Shown here: positions 54,521 through 62,392 of the stretch, one piece after another
Layout: each line of letters opens with the position of its first letter
Numbering within the stretch: the stretch's first letter is position 1
NCBI RefSeq assembly: GCF_963669205.1
Contig: NZ_OY769915.1
Location: 2,516,001-2,580,000 of the forward strand
Reading direction: 5' to 3'
Source of the DNA: an uncultured Roseibium sp.
GTDB lineage: Bacteria; Pseudomonadota; Alphaproteobacteria; Rhizobiales; Stappiaceae
Length of the DNA: 64,000 nt
Notes under the pieces: model-generated
Database searches by the model: none
What the model was told of the DNA's origin: nothing
What the model saw: only the letters and a program-made list of their open reading frames with translations
Program-made: the position numbers and the translations under genes

Positions 54521-54639
54521 GCGTCAAAAGCATCCAAAATTGGGGCCACCGTTAAAATGTAGCGCTCTCGTTTTGCATCGCAAGAGGGATCTGGCTGACG
54601 CCGTCCGGGAAACAGGCTGTTGGCTTCGGAAACCGGCTG

Positions 54640-55416
54640 TTACACGGAGCGGGGCTCGGCGTCCGGATCAAAACCTTCAAAAACGATCTGGTCCGCATAC
54701 CGGTCTGCGCGTAGGCGTTGTTCGCGCGTGCGCACCGTCCAGGTCATCAGCGGTATCCTGAAAACGGACCGCAGCAGGCTCGGCCCGGCCCTTGGCAGAT
54801 CGTTGATGCCGTAGGAGATGAAATGCGGACGCGTGCGCGGTGCGTGAAGAAGATGCCGCAGGATGAACCGGTCCGTGCGGGAATATCGTGCGTAGTCCGG
54901 CCCCGGTTCGGCACCGTCCGCAACAATACCGCGCAGGACAGCCGAGTTCCGGCTCCGGGCGATGGACAGCATGTCCGGGTCGAAGGATTTCAGGCAAACC
55001 GGTCCCTGATACGCCGCAACCTGATCTGTCACGCTGCGCACGAAGTCTCCTTGCGCATCGCGCCGCATAAGCGACTTGATCTCAATAACAAGCGGGACCT
55101 TGCCGTCGACGAGATCGAACAGATCCTGAAGCAGCCACAAAGTATCCGTGCCGGTTCTCATGTGGATGCCGAGCAGGTCTCCTGCAGCATGATCGATGAC
55201 GTTTCCCGTTCCTTCCGCGAGCCGGTCAAGCGTGTAGTCATGAAAGACCAGCGCCTTGCCGTCGGCGGTCTCCTGGACATCGACTTCGATCGCAAGATTG
55301 TGCTCAACAGCGCGGCTGATCGCACTCGGCGTGTTCTCGATGATGCCGTTGTCGGCATCATGAAAACCGCGGTGTGCGATCGGCCGGGCAAAGATTGCCT
55401 GAAGGTCGTTGGACAT
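54640..55416 (-). CDS. glycerophosphodiester phosphodiesterase
   Basis: A 258-aa enzyme from ATG 55416. IAHRGFHD, ENTPSAISRAVEHN and LAIEVDVQETADGKALVFHDYTLDRL are the H-x-E/D metal-binding motifs of the GDPD TIM barrel. No signal peptide, so cytoplasmic. It hydrolyses glycerophosphodiesters to G3P and an alcohol. A longer frame is open upstream but low quality. Confidence 0.92.
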   Translation of the reverse strand: MSNDLQAIFARPIAHRGFHDADNGIIENTPSAISRAVEHNLAIEVDVQETADGKALVFHDYTLDRLAEGTGNVIDHAAGDLLGIHMRTGTDTLWLLQDLFDLVDGKVPLVIEIKSLMRRDAQGDFVRSVTDQVAAYQGPVCLKSFDPDMLSIARSRNSAVLRGIVADGAEPGPDYARYSRTDRFILRHLLHAPRTRPHFISYGINDLPRAGPSLLRSVFRIPLMTWTVRTREQRLRADRYADQIVFEGFDPDAEPRSV

Positions 55417-55465
55417 GGAGAAACGATCCGGAACTGTTCCAGGCGGGTGACCCGCCGGAGATACG

Positions 55466-55930
55466 TCAGTCTTCGATTTCGAAGATGGCTTCGATCTCGA
55501 CGGCCGCGCCGAAGGGCAGGGACGCTGCGCTGACTGCCGAGCGGGCGTGCCGGCCGGCATCACCCATGGCGTCGACCAGGAAATCGGATGCCCCGTTGAT
55601 GACCTGCGGCTGATCGGTGAAATCGGCAGTCGAGTTGACGAACCCGACGATCTTCACCAACCGGACGACTTTGTCGAGATTGCCGGTCGCAGCCTTTGCC
55701 TGGGCGAGCAGGTTGATTGCGCAGGTTTTGGCGGCCGCTTTGCCGTCGTCCAGAGATACGTCGCCGCCAAGCTTGCCGGTGAAGAGGATCTTGCCGGCTT
55801 CCATCGGCAGCTGACCGGAGATGAACAGCTGGTTGCCCGTCCGGACGTAGGGCACATAGTTGGCAGCAGGCGCGGCGGCATCCGGCAAGGAAATTCCGAG
55901 GTCCGTCAAACGGGTTTCGATTGCACTCAT
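55466..55930 (-). CDS. RidA/YjgF-family protein (longer type)
   Basis: A 154-aa protein from ATG 55930. YVPYVRTGNQLFISGQLPMEAG and CAINLLAQAKAATGNLDKVVRLVKIVGFVNS are RidA-like. The C-terminus carries SLPFGAAVEIEAIFEIE. The true imine deaminase needs a conserved arginine before the end, and the ..VEIEAIFEIED ending differs, so the activity is uncertain. 49 bp upstream of GDPD in the same direction. Confidence 0.85.
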   Translation of the reverse strand: MSAIETRLTDLGISLPDAAAPAANYVPYVRTGNQLFISGQLPMEAGKILFTGKLGGDVSLDDGKAAAKTCAINLLAQAKAATGNLDKVVRLVKIVGFVNSTADFTDQPQVINGASDFLVDAMGDAGRHARSAVSAASLPFGAAVEIEAIFEIED

Positions 55931-56203
55931 GTCATGGCTCCAGCTGGCATCGATTTTCGGTGTCTTGGCGCAATTTCCCGGGTGTGACAAGGCCAAAGTA
56001 TCCGCGGTCCGAAATAAGTGGCAGCCGGGACCGCCGTTCGCTGACAGGCGGGTCGCTCAATCGCCGGAATTATGAAATAAGTCACCCTGAGTGGATTTTC
56101 GGGGCACCGTCTCACATTCGCTGTGGCGCACGTCCCCGATAACCGCATAATACCGGAAGAGTTCCGACGAAAAGCACGTCGGAGCGGCATAGAGGAATAA
56201 CAC

Positions 56204-57076
56204 ATGCAGCGCGTTCTCATGAATGGATCAGTGGCCGGCGCCTTTTTTGCCACGGCGGCAATCGCCGGCGTTTTTTCATGGGAAGCCAGTGGTGCGACTG
56301 CCGGCGGAAAGGGCGGATACAAGCTTGTGCCGCACCGTGCGGTCTACGATATGAAACTTGGTGACAAGGAAGACAATTCCGGCATCGCCGGGCTTGCCGG
56401 CCGGATGGTGTACGAGTTTTCCGGCAACGCCTGCGATGGCTACAGCGTCAATTTCCGGTTCGTGACCCGGTTTCAGAACACCGATGGCGGCTCGCAGGTG
56501 ACGGATCTGCAGACGACGTCGTTCGAGGAGCCGCAGGCGGAGAGCTACCAGTTCCTGTCCAAGACCTATGTCGACCAGGAGCTTGTCGAGGAGTCGCGCG
56601 GAACCGCGAAAGCCGGCGCCGAAGGCAAGACCGTCGAGCTGAAGGAACCTTCGGAAAAGTCCTTGCAGATCAGCCCGGAAGTGATGTTTCCGACCGAACA
56701 TCTGCTGAAGATCCTGGACTCCGCCGAAAGCGGTGTTTCGTTCATCGCGGCCGATATCTACGACGGAGCGGAGACTGGTGAGAAGGTCTATTCCACCACC
56801 ACCGTGATCGGCGCCAAGGCACCAAGCCAGGTCGAGGCGGGCCCCGAAAATCCGGATGCTTCGCTGGCCGGATTGCACTATTGGCCGGTGACCGTTGCCT
56901 ATTTCGATCCGACCGATGAAGACGCAACGGGAGAACTGACACCCGTCTACCAGCTGTCCTTCTGGCTCTACCAGAACGGTGTCAGCGGTCACCTGACACT
57001 CGACTACGGAGACTTTACCATCAAGGGCAAGATGGCTGCGCTGGAGCTTTACGACGAAAACGACTGCAACCGCTGA
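56204..57076 (+). CDS. eipB: EipB-type periplasmic envelope-integrity protein (DUF1849)
   Basis: A 290-aa protein with GAGGA seven bases before the ATG and an N-terminal signal (AGAFFATAAIAGVFS). LVPHRAVYDMKLG, GIAGLAGRMVYEFSGNACDGYSVNFRFVTRF match the DUF1849/EipB pattern. Two cysteines, in CDGY (about residue 77) and NDCNR at the C-terminus, correspond to the disulfide reported for Brucella EipB. In that organism it supports envelope integrity. Convergent with dinB. Confidence 0.85.
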   Translation: MQRVLMNGSVAGAFFATAAIAGVFSWEASGATAGGKGGYKLVPHRAVYDMKLGDKEDNSGIAGLAGRMVYEFSGNACDGYSVNFRFVTRFQNTDGGSQVTDLQTTSFEEPQAESYQFLSKTYVDQELVEESRGTAKAGAEGKTVELKEPSEKSLQISPEVMFPTEHLLKILDSAESGVSFIAADIYDGAETGEKVYSTTTVIGAKAPSQVEAGPENPDASLAGLHYWPVTVAYFDPTDEDATGELTPVYQLSFWLYQNGVSGHLTLDYGDFTIKGKMAALELYDENDCNR

Positions 57077-57102
57077 CCGTTCTGGGGAACGAACCGGTAC
57101 AT

Positions 57103-57118
57103 GAAGCGCTAGCGCTTC
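57103..57118. repeat. 16-bp perfect palindrome at the eipB/dinB junction
   Basis: GAAGCGCTAGCGCTTC is self-complementary over all 16 bp. It includes the dinB stop codon (57109-57111). It could fold as a short hairpin in transcripts from either side, but no T-run follows on either strand. Confidence 0.6.
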
Positions 57119-58413
57119 CGGGGCTTGTCCGTGGACCGGGCAGCCAGGGTCAATCCCAGTTCGACGGCGGAATTCCCGAACTTGTCGCGCAACTTGTCGA
57201 CGGCCAGTTCTGCGTTTTTGCGCCGTTCCGCCGTCTGGTCGAGAAGGTCTTCCGGGTCTGCACGATCCGCTGATTCAAGGTCGCTGACACCGATTCCGAT
57301 CAGGCGGAATCGCCTGCCGTCCGCCTCGTTTTCCAGCAAGGCATCGCCTGCAGCGTAAATCTTGTCCGCAAGCTGTGTCGGGTCTGCGAAGTGGCGGGCC
57401 CGCGTGATCGTCTTGAAATCGGCGGTCTTGAGTTTGAGCGTGACGCCGCGCCCTGCAAGCTCGGACTTCTTGAGTCTCGCCGAAACCTTTTCCGACAGGT
57501 TGCGAAGGATCGGGCGGAGCGTTTCAAGGCTGGAAATATCGGTCCGGAACGTTGTTTCGGACGACACGCTCTTGGCACCGCGCTGCGGTTTGACCGTCCG
57601 GTCGTCCGTGCCTTGCGAAAGCGTTGCAAGCCTGAGCCCGATGGTCCCGTAACGGCGCGCCAGATCCGCCGCTTCCATGGTCTGCAACTGGCCGATCGTC
57701 CTGATGCCGTCCTTTTCCAGCTTCTTCTGAAAGACCTTGCCCACCCCCCAGATACGGCCGACCGGCATTCCCGCCAGAACCGTTTTGGCCTCGGCAGCGC
57801 CGATCACCGAGAACCCTCTCGGTTTCTCGAGGTCAGACGCAAGCTTCGCCAGGAACTTGTTGGGCGCCAGCCCCACGGACGCCGAAATACCAATGTCGGT
57901 CTCTATGTCCCGGATGAATTTGGCGAGCGTTTCGGCGGGCGTTGCCTGATGCAACCGTTCGGTTCCCGTCAGGTCCAGAAACGCCTCATCGATCGAGAGC
58001 GGCTCGACGAGCGGGGTGAGGGCGCGCATCCGTTCCCGAATTTCCTTGCCGGCCCTGGAGTATTTTTCCATGTTCGGCTTGATGACCACGGCGTCCGGAC
58101 AGGCTTCGAGCGCCTTGAACATGGGCATGGCCGAGCGGACCCCGTAGATGCGGGCGATATAGCAGCAGGTTGAAACAACACCCCGTTGGCCGCCGCCAAC
58201 GATGACGGGCACGTCCTGGAGCTCGGGATTGTCCCGTTTCTCGATGGATGCGTAAAACGCGTCGCAGTCGATATGGGCAATGGAAAGCCGGTCCAGCTCG
58301 GCATGCGAAACCAGCCGGGGGCTTCCGCAACCCGGACAGCGTGACGCCGTCGCCGGGGGCCTGTGGCCGCAGTCCCGGCAGAGCGCTTTGTCGATTTGCA
58401 GATCTTCAGACAC
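57109..58413 (-). CDS. dinB: DNA polymerase IV (DinB, with N-terminal zinc ribbon)
   Basis: A 434-aa Y-family polymerase. Residues 12-31 carry two CxxC-type knuckles (CRDCGHRPPATASRCPGCG), a zinc ribbon typical of one alphaproteobacterial DinB group. The polymerase core follows: IAHIDCDAFYASIE (catalytic D), SCYIARIYGVRSAMP, LSIDEAFLDLTG (catalytic DE), and the little-finger domain. It makes error-prone bypass synthesis. It is downstream of the HAD gene on the same strand. Confidence 0.94.
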   Translation of the reverse strand: MSEDLQIDKALCRDCGHRPPATASRCPGCGSPRLVSHAELDRLSIAHIDCDAFYASIEKRDNPELQDVPVIVGGGQRGVVSTCCYIARIYGVRSAMPMFKALEACPDAVVIKPNMEKYSRAGKEIRERMRALTPLVEPLSIDEAFLDLTGTERLHQATPAETLAKFIRDIETDIGISASVGLAPNKFLAKLASDLEKPRGFSVIGAAEAKTVLAGMPVGRIWGVGKVFQKKLEKDGIRTIGQLQTMEAADLARRYGTIGLRLATLSQGTDDRTVKPQRGAKSVSSETTFRTDISSLETLRPILRNLSEKVSARLKKSELAGRGVTLKLKTADFKTITRARHFADPTQLADKIYAAGDALLENEADGRRFRLIGIGVSDLESADRADPEDLLDQTAERRKNAELAVDKLRDKFGNSAVELGLTLAARSTDKPRKR

Positions 58414-58464
58414 CGAAATGCGCCGCTTCTGGGAAAGGACCGTTGTCCCTGGTTGCTTCTGAAT

Positions 58465-59133
58465 TCAGAGGATAGACTGAATGTACGCAGCCGTCTCCAG
58501 CCAGTCTCCCGTGAGCAGGTCAATGTGGGTCTCAGGCTCTGTCGCTGCAAGAAACCTTTGATCCGCTATGAACTGGATCTGCACGGATGATGGCAACGAG
58601 GCCTGGACCGAAGAGTGATTTGTCGGGCTGTCATCGATGAAAACAAGCGGCCCGGAACGGTTTGCCGCCAGCGCAGCCACCGCGCCGCCCTTCGGACCGG
58701 AATTCGTAACAACGGGGAAGGGGATGCCCAGACTGGCGAGCAGTTTCTCGCGCGCCGGTTTGTTGTGGCTGCCGGGAAGATTTGTCAGCAAAACAATGTC
58801 CCAGGTTTCGGACAGAGCACCCAGGGCCCGGTCCGCGCCATCAACCAGATCCTGCGCGTGGCTGATCTCGTCGAAAAAAGCCAGCAGATGATGTCTGACC
58901 TCGTCTGCTGACAACACGCCCCGGTCCGCCGCACGTCCGATATTGCCCGTCAGTCTGTACTCGTATTGCAGGAACATCAGATCGCGGTCGTTCAGATAGT
59001 CCTCAAGATGCCGTATCAGATGAAGGATCACTTCGTCGACATCGCAGATGATCAGCTTGTTGCCGGATGCCGGCAGAGCCCTGATCTGGTCAAGGACATC
59101 GGGCAGGACGGGCGTCGGTTCAGGCATCTTCAC
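58465..59133 (-). CDS. HAD-superfamily phosphatase-like protein
   Basis: A 222-aa protein. CDVDEVILHLIRHL gives HAD motif I (DxDxV), LLTNLPG is motif II-like, GPKGGAV supplies the lysine and FIDDSPTNHSS is motif III. A helical cap lies between. Substrate unknown. Its start overlaps the DUF3572 gene end by 14 bp (translational coupling), and dinB follows. Confidence 0.82.
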   Translation of the reverse strand: MKMPEPTPVLPDVLDQIRALPASGNKLIICDVDEVILHLIRHLEDYLNDRDLMFLQYEYRLTGNIGRAADRGVLSADEVRHHLLAFFDEISHAQDLVDGADRALGALSETWDIVLLTNLPGSHNKPAREKLLASLGIPFPVVTNSGPKGGAVAALAANRSGPLVFIDDSPTNHSSVQASLPSSVQIQFIADQRFLAATEPETHIDLLTGDWLETAAYIQSIL

Positions 59134-59419
59134 CGGTCCCTCCGGCGAGGGCGTAGCGCGCTGCCGCCATCATGGTCGGCCGCACGCCGGCATTTTCGCA
59201 GAACGCCAGCAAGAGCGGCTCGTCCATCATGTAGAACTCCAACACACCCGCCAGAAAACCCGGTTCGCTGGCTGCAGCTCGAATCATTTCCGGCCCGATA
59301 CCGGAAAATGCAAGAAACCGGCCGATCTGTTCAGGGTCGCGGCTCAGCTGGAGCAGAGCTTCCGTCGCAATTCCTTGAGCTTCTTCAACGGATAATGACT
59401 TGCCCTGTGTATATTTCAT
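59120..59419 (-). CDS. DUF3572 family protein
   Basis: A 99-aa helical protein. SVEEAQGIATEALLQLSRDPEQIGRFLAFSGIGPEMIRAAASEPGFLAGVLEF matches DUF3572 closely (sequence of helices with RFL..GIGPE and F...V). Function unknown; often near divK in alphaproteobacteria. It is the first of DUF3572-HAD-dinB, divergent from divK with 133 bp between starts. Confidence 0.85.
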   Translation of the reverse strand: MKYTQGKSLSVEEAQGIATEALLQLSRDPEQIGRFLAFSGIGPEMIRAAASEPGFLAGVLEFYMMDEPLLLAFCENAGVRPTMMAAARYALAGGTGEDA

Positions 59420-59552
59420 TGTGTTTTTTTGCCTTTCTGAAACGATTCCGGGTTACAACAAATCTAATGCGGACGGAGGCAGGGTTCCACCGCAGACAGG
59501 AAATGGGTCGAGAAATGGGACCGGCCGCGCGCCGGGCGAAGGGCCGAACTTA

Positions 59553-59924
59553 ATGGCAAAAACCGTATTGATCGTGGAAGACAACGAGCTGAACATGAAG
59601 CTGTTTCATGATCTGCTGGAAGCGCACGGCTACAATACGCTTCAGACCCGGACCGGAATTGAAGCGTTGCAGTTGGCCCGCGATCATCACCCCGATCTGA
59701 TCCTGATGGACATTCAGTTGCCTGAAGTATCCGGCCTTGAAGTCACCAAGTGGATCAAGGAAGACGAGACAATCTCTTCGATTCCGGTCATCGCGGTGAC
59801 AGCTTTTGCCATGAAGGGCGACGAGGAACGCATACGTCAGGGCGGTTGCGAGGCCTACATTTCGAAGCCGATTTCCGTGGCGAAGTTTCTGGAGACCGTG
59901 CGCGACTTTTTGGGTGAGGACTGA
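59553..59924 (+). CDS. divK: DivK-type single-domain response regulator
   Basis: A 123-aa receiver domain. IVEDNELNMKLFHDLLEAHGY, LILMDIQLP (phosphorylatable D) and PVIAVTAFAMKGDEERIRQGGCEAYISKP (T and K) are the conserved sites. There is no output domain. In Caulobacter and rhizobia, DivK links PleC/DivJ kinases to CtrA control of the cell cycle. ATG 59553 is chosen; a longer frame to 59400 is not credible. In other alphaproteobacteria pleD follows; here it does not. Confidence 0.92.
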   Translation: MAKTVLIVEDNELNMKLFHDLLEAHGYNTLQTRTGIEALQLARDHHPDLILMDIQLPEVSGLEVTKWIKEDETISSIPVIAVTAFAMKGDEERIRQGGCEAYISKPISVAKFLETVRDFLGED

Positions 59925-60194
59925 ACCCGCACACTGTAACAGTTTCCCGGTAAAGAACCTGTCCAGGGACTGCGATCGCGACAAGCCGCTGCCGCAAGTG
60001 TTCGTGAAGGCGATCTTTCGAATCGGTTACCGGCTTTCACGTTAAGGTTACGAATTTACTAAAAAGGCATTGTTTCTGTGCATATTTAGCGGAATTTATT
60101 GCATTCGAGCTTTTATGGAGTAGTGTGACGGCAGGTCTTGGTGATCCTCGACCGCGCCAAATACGCAAGACTTCGGTCAGCAAAAAGGTTTGGT
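59925..60194. other. non-coding stretch divK to small RNA
   Basis: About 270 bp, AT-richer around 60030-60115. No supported gene. It presumably contains the promoter of the small RNA. I see no CtrA-type TTAA-N7-TTAA site. Confidence 0.4.
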
Positions 60195-60377
60195 GACAGT
60201 TTCCCCTCGGAGTGCTCAGGTCCGCCGCATCTCCTGGGTCCGTGGGGCAGGTCGGTTGGGAACCGGCCGAAGAGTGGCCTCCTCGAATGCCGTGTTCCCA
60301 CCGACCACTAATTCCTCAAACGAGCGTGTTCTCCGTGGTTCAGAGCTTAGCCAGCGCTGACGCCTGGGGTTTTTTTA
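60195..60377 (+). ncRNA. structured small RNA, possibly 6S RNA
   Basis: The stretch folds by eye into one long interrupted hairpin: CCTCGGAG (60205-60212) pairs with CTCCGTGG (60331-60338), GCTCAGG with CCT and GAGC across an internal bulge, then GTGGG/CCCAC and GCA/TGC, and a terminal hairpin GGTCGGTT/AACCGGCC (60250-60268). A terminator (60351-60376) follows. The single long hairpin with a large central bubble is the 6S RNA form, and a 6S-like 183-nt length fits. I have not compared it with a family model. The 5' end is a guess. No protein frame of note occurs here. Confidence 0.5.
60351..60376 (+). terminator. intrinsic terminator of the small RNA
   Basis: CCAG-CG-CTGA-CG-C-CTGG forms a short hairpin with one bulged base (60351-60367), followed by GG and a T7 run (60370-60376). 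Confidence 0.7.
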
Positions 60378-60390
60378 GATCCGTTTTTCA

Positions 60391-60418
60391 ACAAAAAACC
60401 CGCCAGTCCGGCGGGTCA
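60391..60418 (-). terminator. intrinsic terminator of rpmG
   Basis: On the minus strand GACCCGCC / GGCGGGT forms a stem followed by a T6 run (TTTTTTGTTG). It starts about 25 bp after the rpmG stop and faces the small-RNA terminator. Confidence 0.85.
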
Positions 60419-60443
60419 ATGTTCATCCGGCTAAGAACCGGAT

Positions 60444-60611
60444 CTACTTGATCTTCGCTTCCTTGAACTCGACGTGCTTCTTGGCAACCGGGTCGTACTT
60501 CTTCTTGACCATTTTTTCGGTCATCGTGCGCGAGTTCTTCTTCGTGACATAGAAGAAGCCGGTGTCCGCCGTGGACACAAGCTTGATTTTGATTGTTGTC
60601 GCCTTGGCCAT
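60444..60611 (-). CDS. rpmG: 50S ribosomal protein L33
   Basis: A 55-aa frame from ATG 60609-60611 to TAG 60444-60446. The translation reads MAKATTIKIKLVSTADTGFF then YVTKKNSRTMTEKMVKKKYD and PVAKKHVEFKEAKIK, a standard L33 without zinc cysteines (the C-minus paralogue). It is basic, as expected for a large-subunit protein. It was identified by translating the sequence directly. A terminator follows. Confidence 0.95.
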   Translation of the reverse strand: MAKATTIKIKLVSTADTGFFYVTKKNSRTMTEKMVKKKYDPVAKKHVEFKEAKIK

Positions 60612-60774
60612 GGCCTTGGATCCTGTTCTCGTGTGTCGGGCATAGGGTTCTTGTGGCCAGATTGGCTGGCGGTGAATCTACCCCAATGTCTGAAATCAGC
60701 GCGCAAACTACCCATCGGGGCGTGAAAGTCAAGCGCTGCCTGCGGTGCGACCGGGTTTTGAAGACAAAATCCGT

Positions 60775-61167
60775 CTATTTTGTCCGGCAGGCAATCACCC
60801 GGATCTCAACGATCGCGTCTTCGTGCACGAACCCGGCAACTTCGATCGCAGTCCAGGCAGGATAGGGAGGCCGGACAAACTCGGAACGAATATCCTTGAA
60901 AAGCTGCAGATGCTCCCGAAGTCCGACGTGGTAGCTGGTCATCTCGACAACCGCGCTGAAGTCCAGGCCGGCCTCGGCAAGCACAAGCTCCACCTTCCCG
61001 AATGCGTTTCTCATCTGCGCTTCCGGATCACTTGCCATGTGCCCGGAGGGATCGGCACCGGTGAAACCCGTCAGGAAGACAAAATCACCGCATGCAAGAC
61101 CGGGCGACATCTTCCAATCGTCATGGTAGGCCCGCATGTCGCCGGGAATGATGGCAGTTCTGTCCAT
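60775..61167 (-). CDS. RidA/YjgF-family protein (second copy)
   Basis: A 130-aa protein. LACGDFVFLTGFTG, NAFGKVELVLAEAGLDFSAVVEMTSYHVGL and YPAWTAIEVAGFVHEDAIVEIRVIA match the family. In the canonical enzyme the motif near the C-terminus is R-x-x-V-x-V..LP; here PPYPAWTAIEV replaces it, so imine-deaminase activity is uncertain. It lies between rpmG and nudix on the same strand. Confidence 0.85.
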   Translation of the reverse strand: MDRTAIIPGDMRAYHDDWKMSPGLACGDFVFLTGFTGADPSGHMASDPEAQMRNAFGKVELVLAEAGLDFSAVVEMTSYHVGLREHLQLFKDIRSEFVRPPYPAWTAIEVAGFVHEDAIVEIRVIACRTK

Positions 61168-61178
61168 GAATTCCTGCT

Positions 61179-61925
61179 TCAGATCTCATCGCGCTTGAAG
61201 GCGCCCTTGCGGAAAAAGTAGTAGGGAACCTCGGTTCCCGGTAACAGATCCGGGTCCTTCGCAAGTCTTGCTTCAAGGTCTGTCAGAATTGTCTGGGTGA
61301 TCAGCGGCAGTTCTTTTTTGCGCGCTTCCTCAAGTGTCAGCCAGGCGCAATCTTCCAGCTCGCCCGAAGGGCCTGTTCCCTCCGGCAACTGGTCCGCAAT
61401 CGCATCCGACCAGACGGCGAGAAACCGTGTGTCGAAGCGCCGCGGTCTCTGCGGCGGCGTGATTGCCCTCGCCACCATGCGAAGGCCGCTCAGGTCCGGC
61501 TGAATGCCCCTGTCGGCGAATGCTTCGAAACCCTTGCCGAGACGCAGTCCGCCATCATCAGACTTATGGCCGACGAATATGCCGGCCTCTTCGTAGGTCT
61601 CCCGGATGGCGGCCAGGGCGAAAGCGCGCACGCGGGCGGCTGATTTGCCGTTCTTGAGACCCTGGGAGAGCTTGGTTTCGACGCTTGGGTGGTAGGGCAG
61701 AACATTTGCGATGCGGCTGTCGCCCGGGTCGACGCGCCCGCCTGGAAAAACGAACTTGCCCGGCATGAACGCATGCCGTTTGTGGCGCCGCCCCATCAGC
61801 AGCCTGACCGTCCCGCCGGCATCGCGGTCCAGGATCAGCAGTGTTGCCGCATCCTTTGGGCGAATGTACGGAAAGTCCCCGGCCTTCTCGTCCTTCGCCA
61901 GCTGTTTTTCAAACGAACCGGTCAT
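61179..61925 (-). CDS. NUDIX hydrolase
   Basis: A 248-aa protein from ATG 61925. KFVFPGGRVDPGDS and the box ALAAIRETYEEAGIFVG contain the RE-x2-EE-x-G NUDIX signature. There are long insertions beside the box, as in the CoA-diphosphatase-like alphaproteobacterial group; substrate unknown. It overlaps the DUF983 stop in an ATGA, so coupled. Confidence 0.88.
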   Translation of the reverse strand: MTGSFEKQLAKDEKAGDFPYIRPKDAATLLILDRDAGGTVRLLMGRRHKRHAFMPGKFVFPGGRVDPGDSRIANVLPYHPSVETKLSQGLKNGKSAARVRAFALAAIRETYEEAGIFVGHKSDDGGLRLGKGFEAFADRGIQPDLSGLRMVARAITPPQRPRRFDTRFLAVWSDAIADQLPEGTGPSGELEDCAWLTLEEARKKELPLITQTILTDLEARLAKDPDLLPGTEVPYYFFRKGAFKRDEI

Positions 61926-62392
61926 GTGACCCTTTCGGAAGGCGCGGGTGCGACGGGAAATTCGTCCTCGGCGTCCGGATCGAAGCCGTGCATGTAGAGG
62001 GCCCATTGAAGTCCGACCAGCGCGCCCTTGATGGGGCGCATGAGCGCAAAACAGAGCAGAAGCGTCAAGGGCAGCCAGATCGACATGTGGAGCCAGATCG
62101 CGGGCCGCCACATCACCTCGACAATCAGCAGCGCGGGGATGATGATATGCCCGACAATGGTGATGGTGAAGTAGGGGGGCGCATCATCGGCCCGGTGATG
62201 ATGGAATTCCTGACCGCACTCGGTGCAGCTGTGACGCGTTGCCAGGAAGCCGTCGAACAGTTTGCCGCGGCCGCAGTTCATGCAGGAATTCCTGGCCCCG
62301 CGCAGCATCGCCGGAATGACCGGTCGCCGCGGCCGTTCCGCGTCCGCTTCCGGGATGTCCACGTCATCTGTCAAATCATATCGAACCGTCAC
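61922..62392 (-). CDS. DUF983 zinc-ribbon membrane protein (second copy)
   Basis: A 156-aa protein starting at GTG 62392. Zinc-ribbon knuckles are CMNCGRGKLFDGFL and CTECGQEF; two membrane helices (about 75-120) and RPIKGALVGLQWALYMHGFD follow. Its stop overlaps the nudix ATG and its GTG overlaps the rnr stop. This is the conserved rnr-DUF983-nudix arrangement. Confidence 0.85.
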   Translation of the reverse strand: MTVRYDLTDDVDIPEADAERPRRPVIPAMLRGARNSCMNCGRGKLFDGFLATRHSCTECGQEFHHHRADDAPPYFTITIVGHIIIPALLIVEVMWRPAIWLHMSIWLPLTLLLCFALMRPIKGALVGLQWALYMHGFDPDAEDEFPVAPAPSERVT

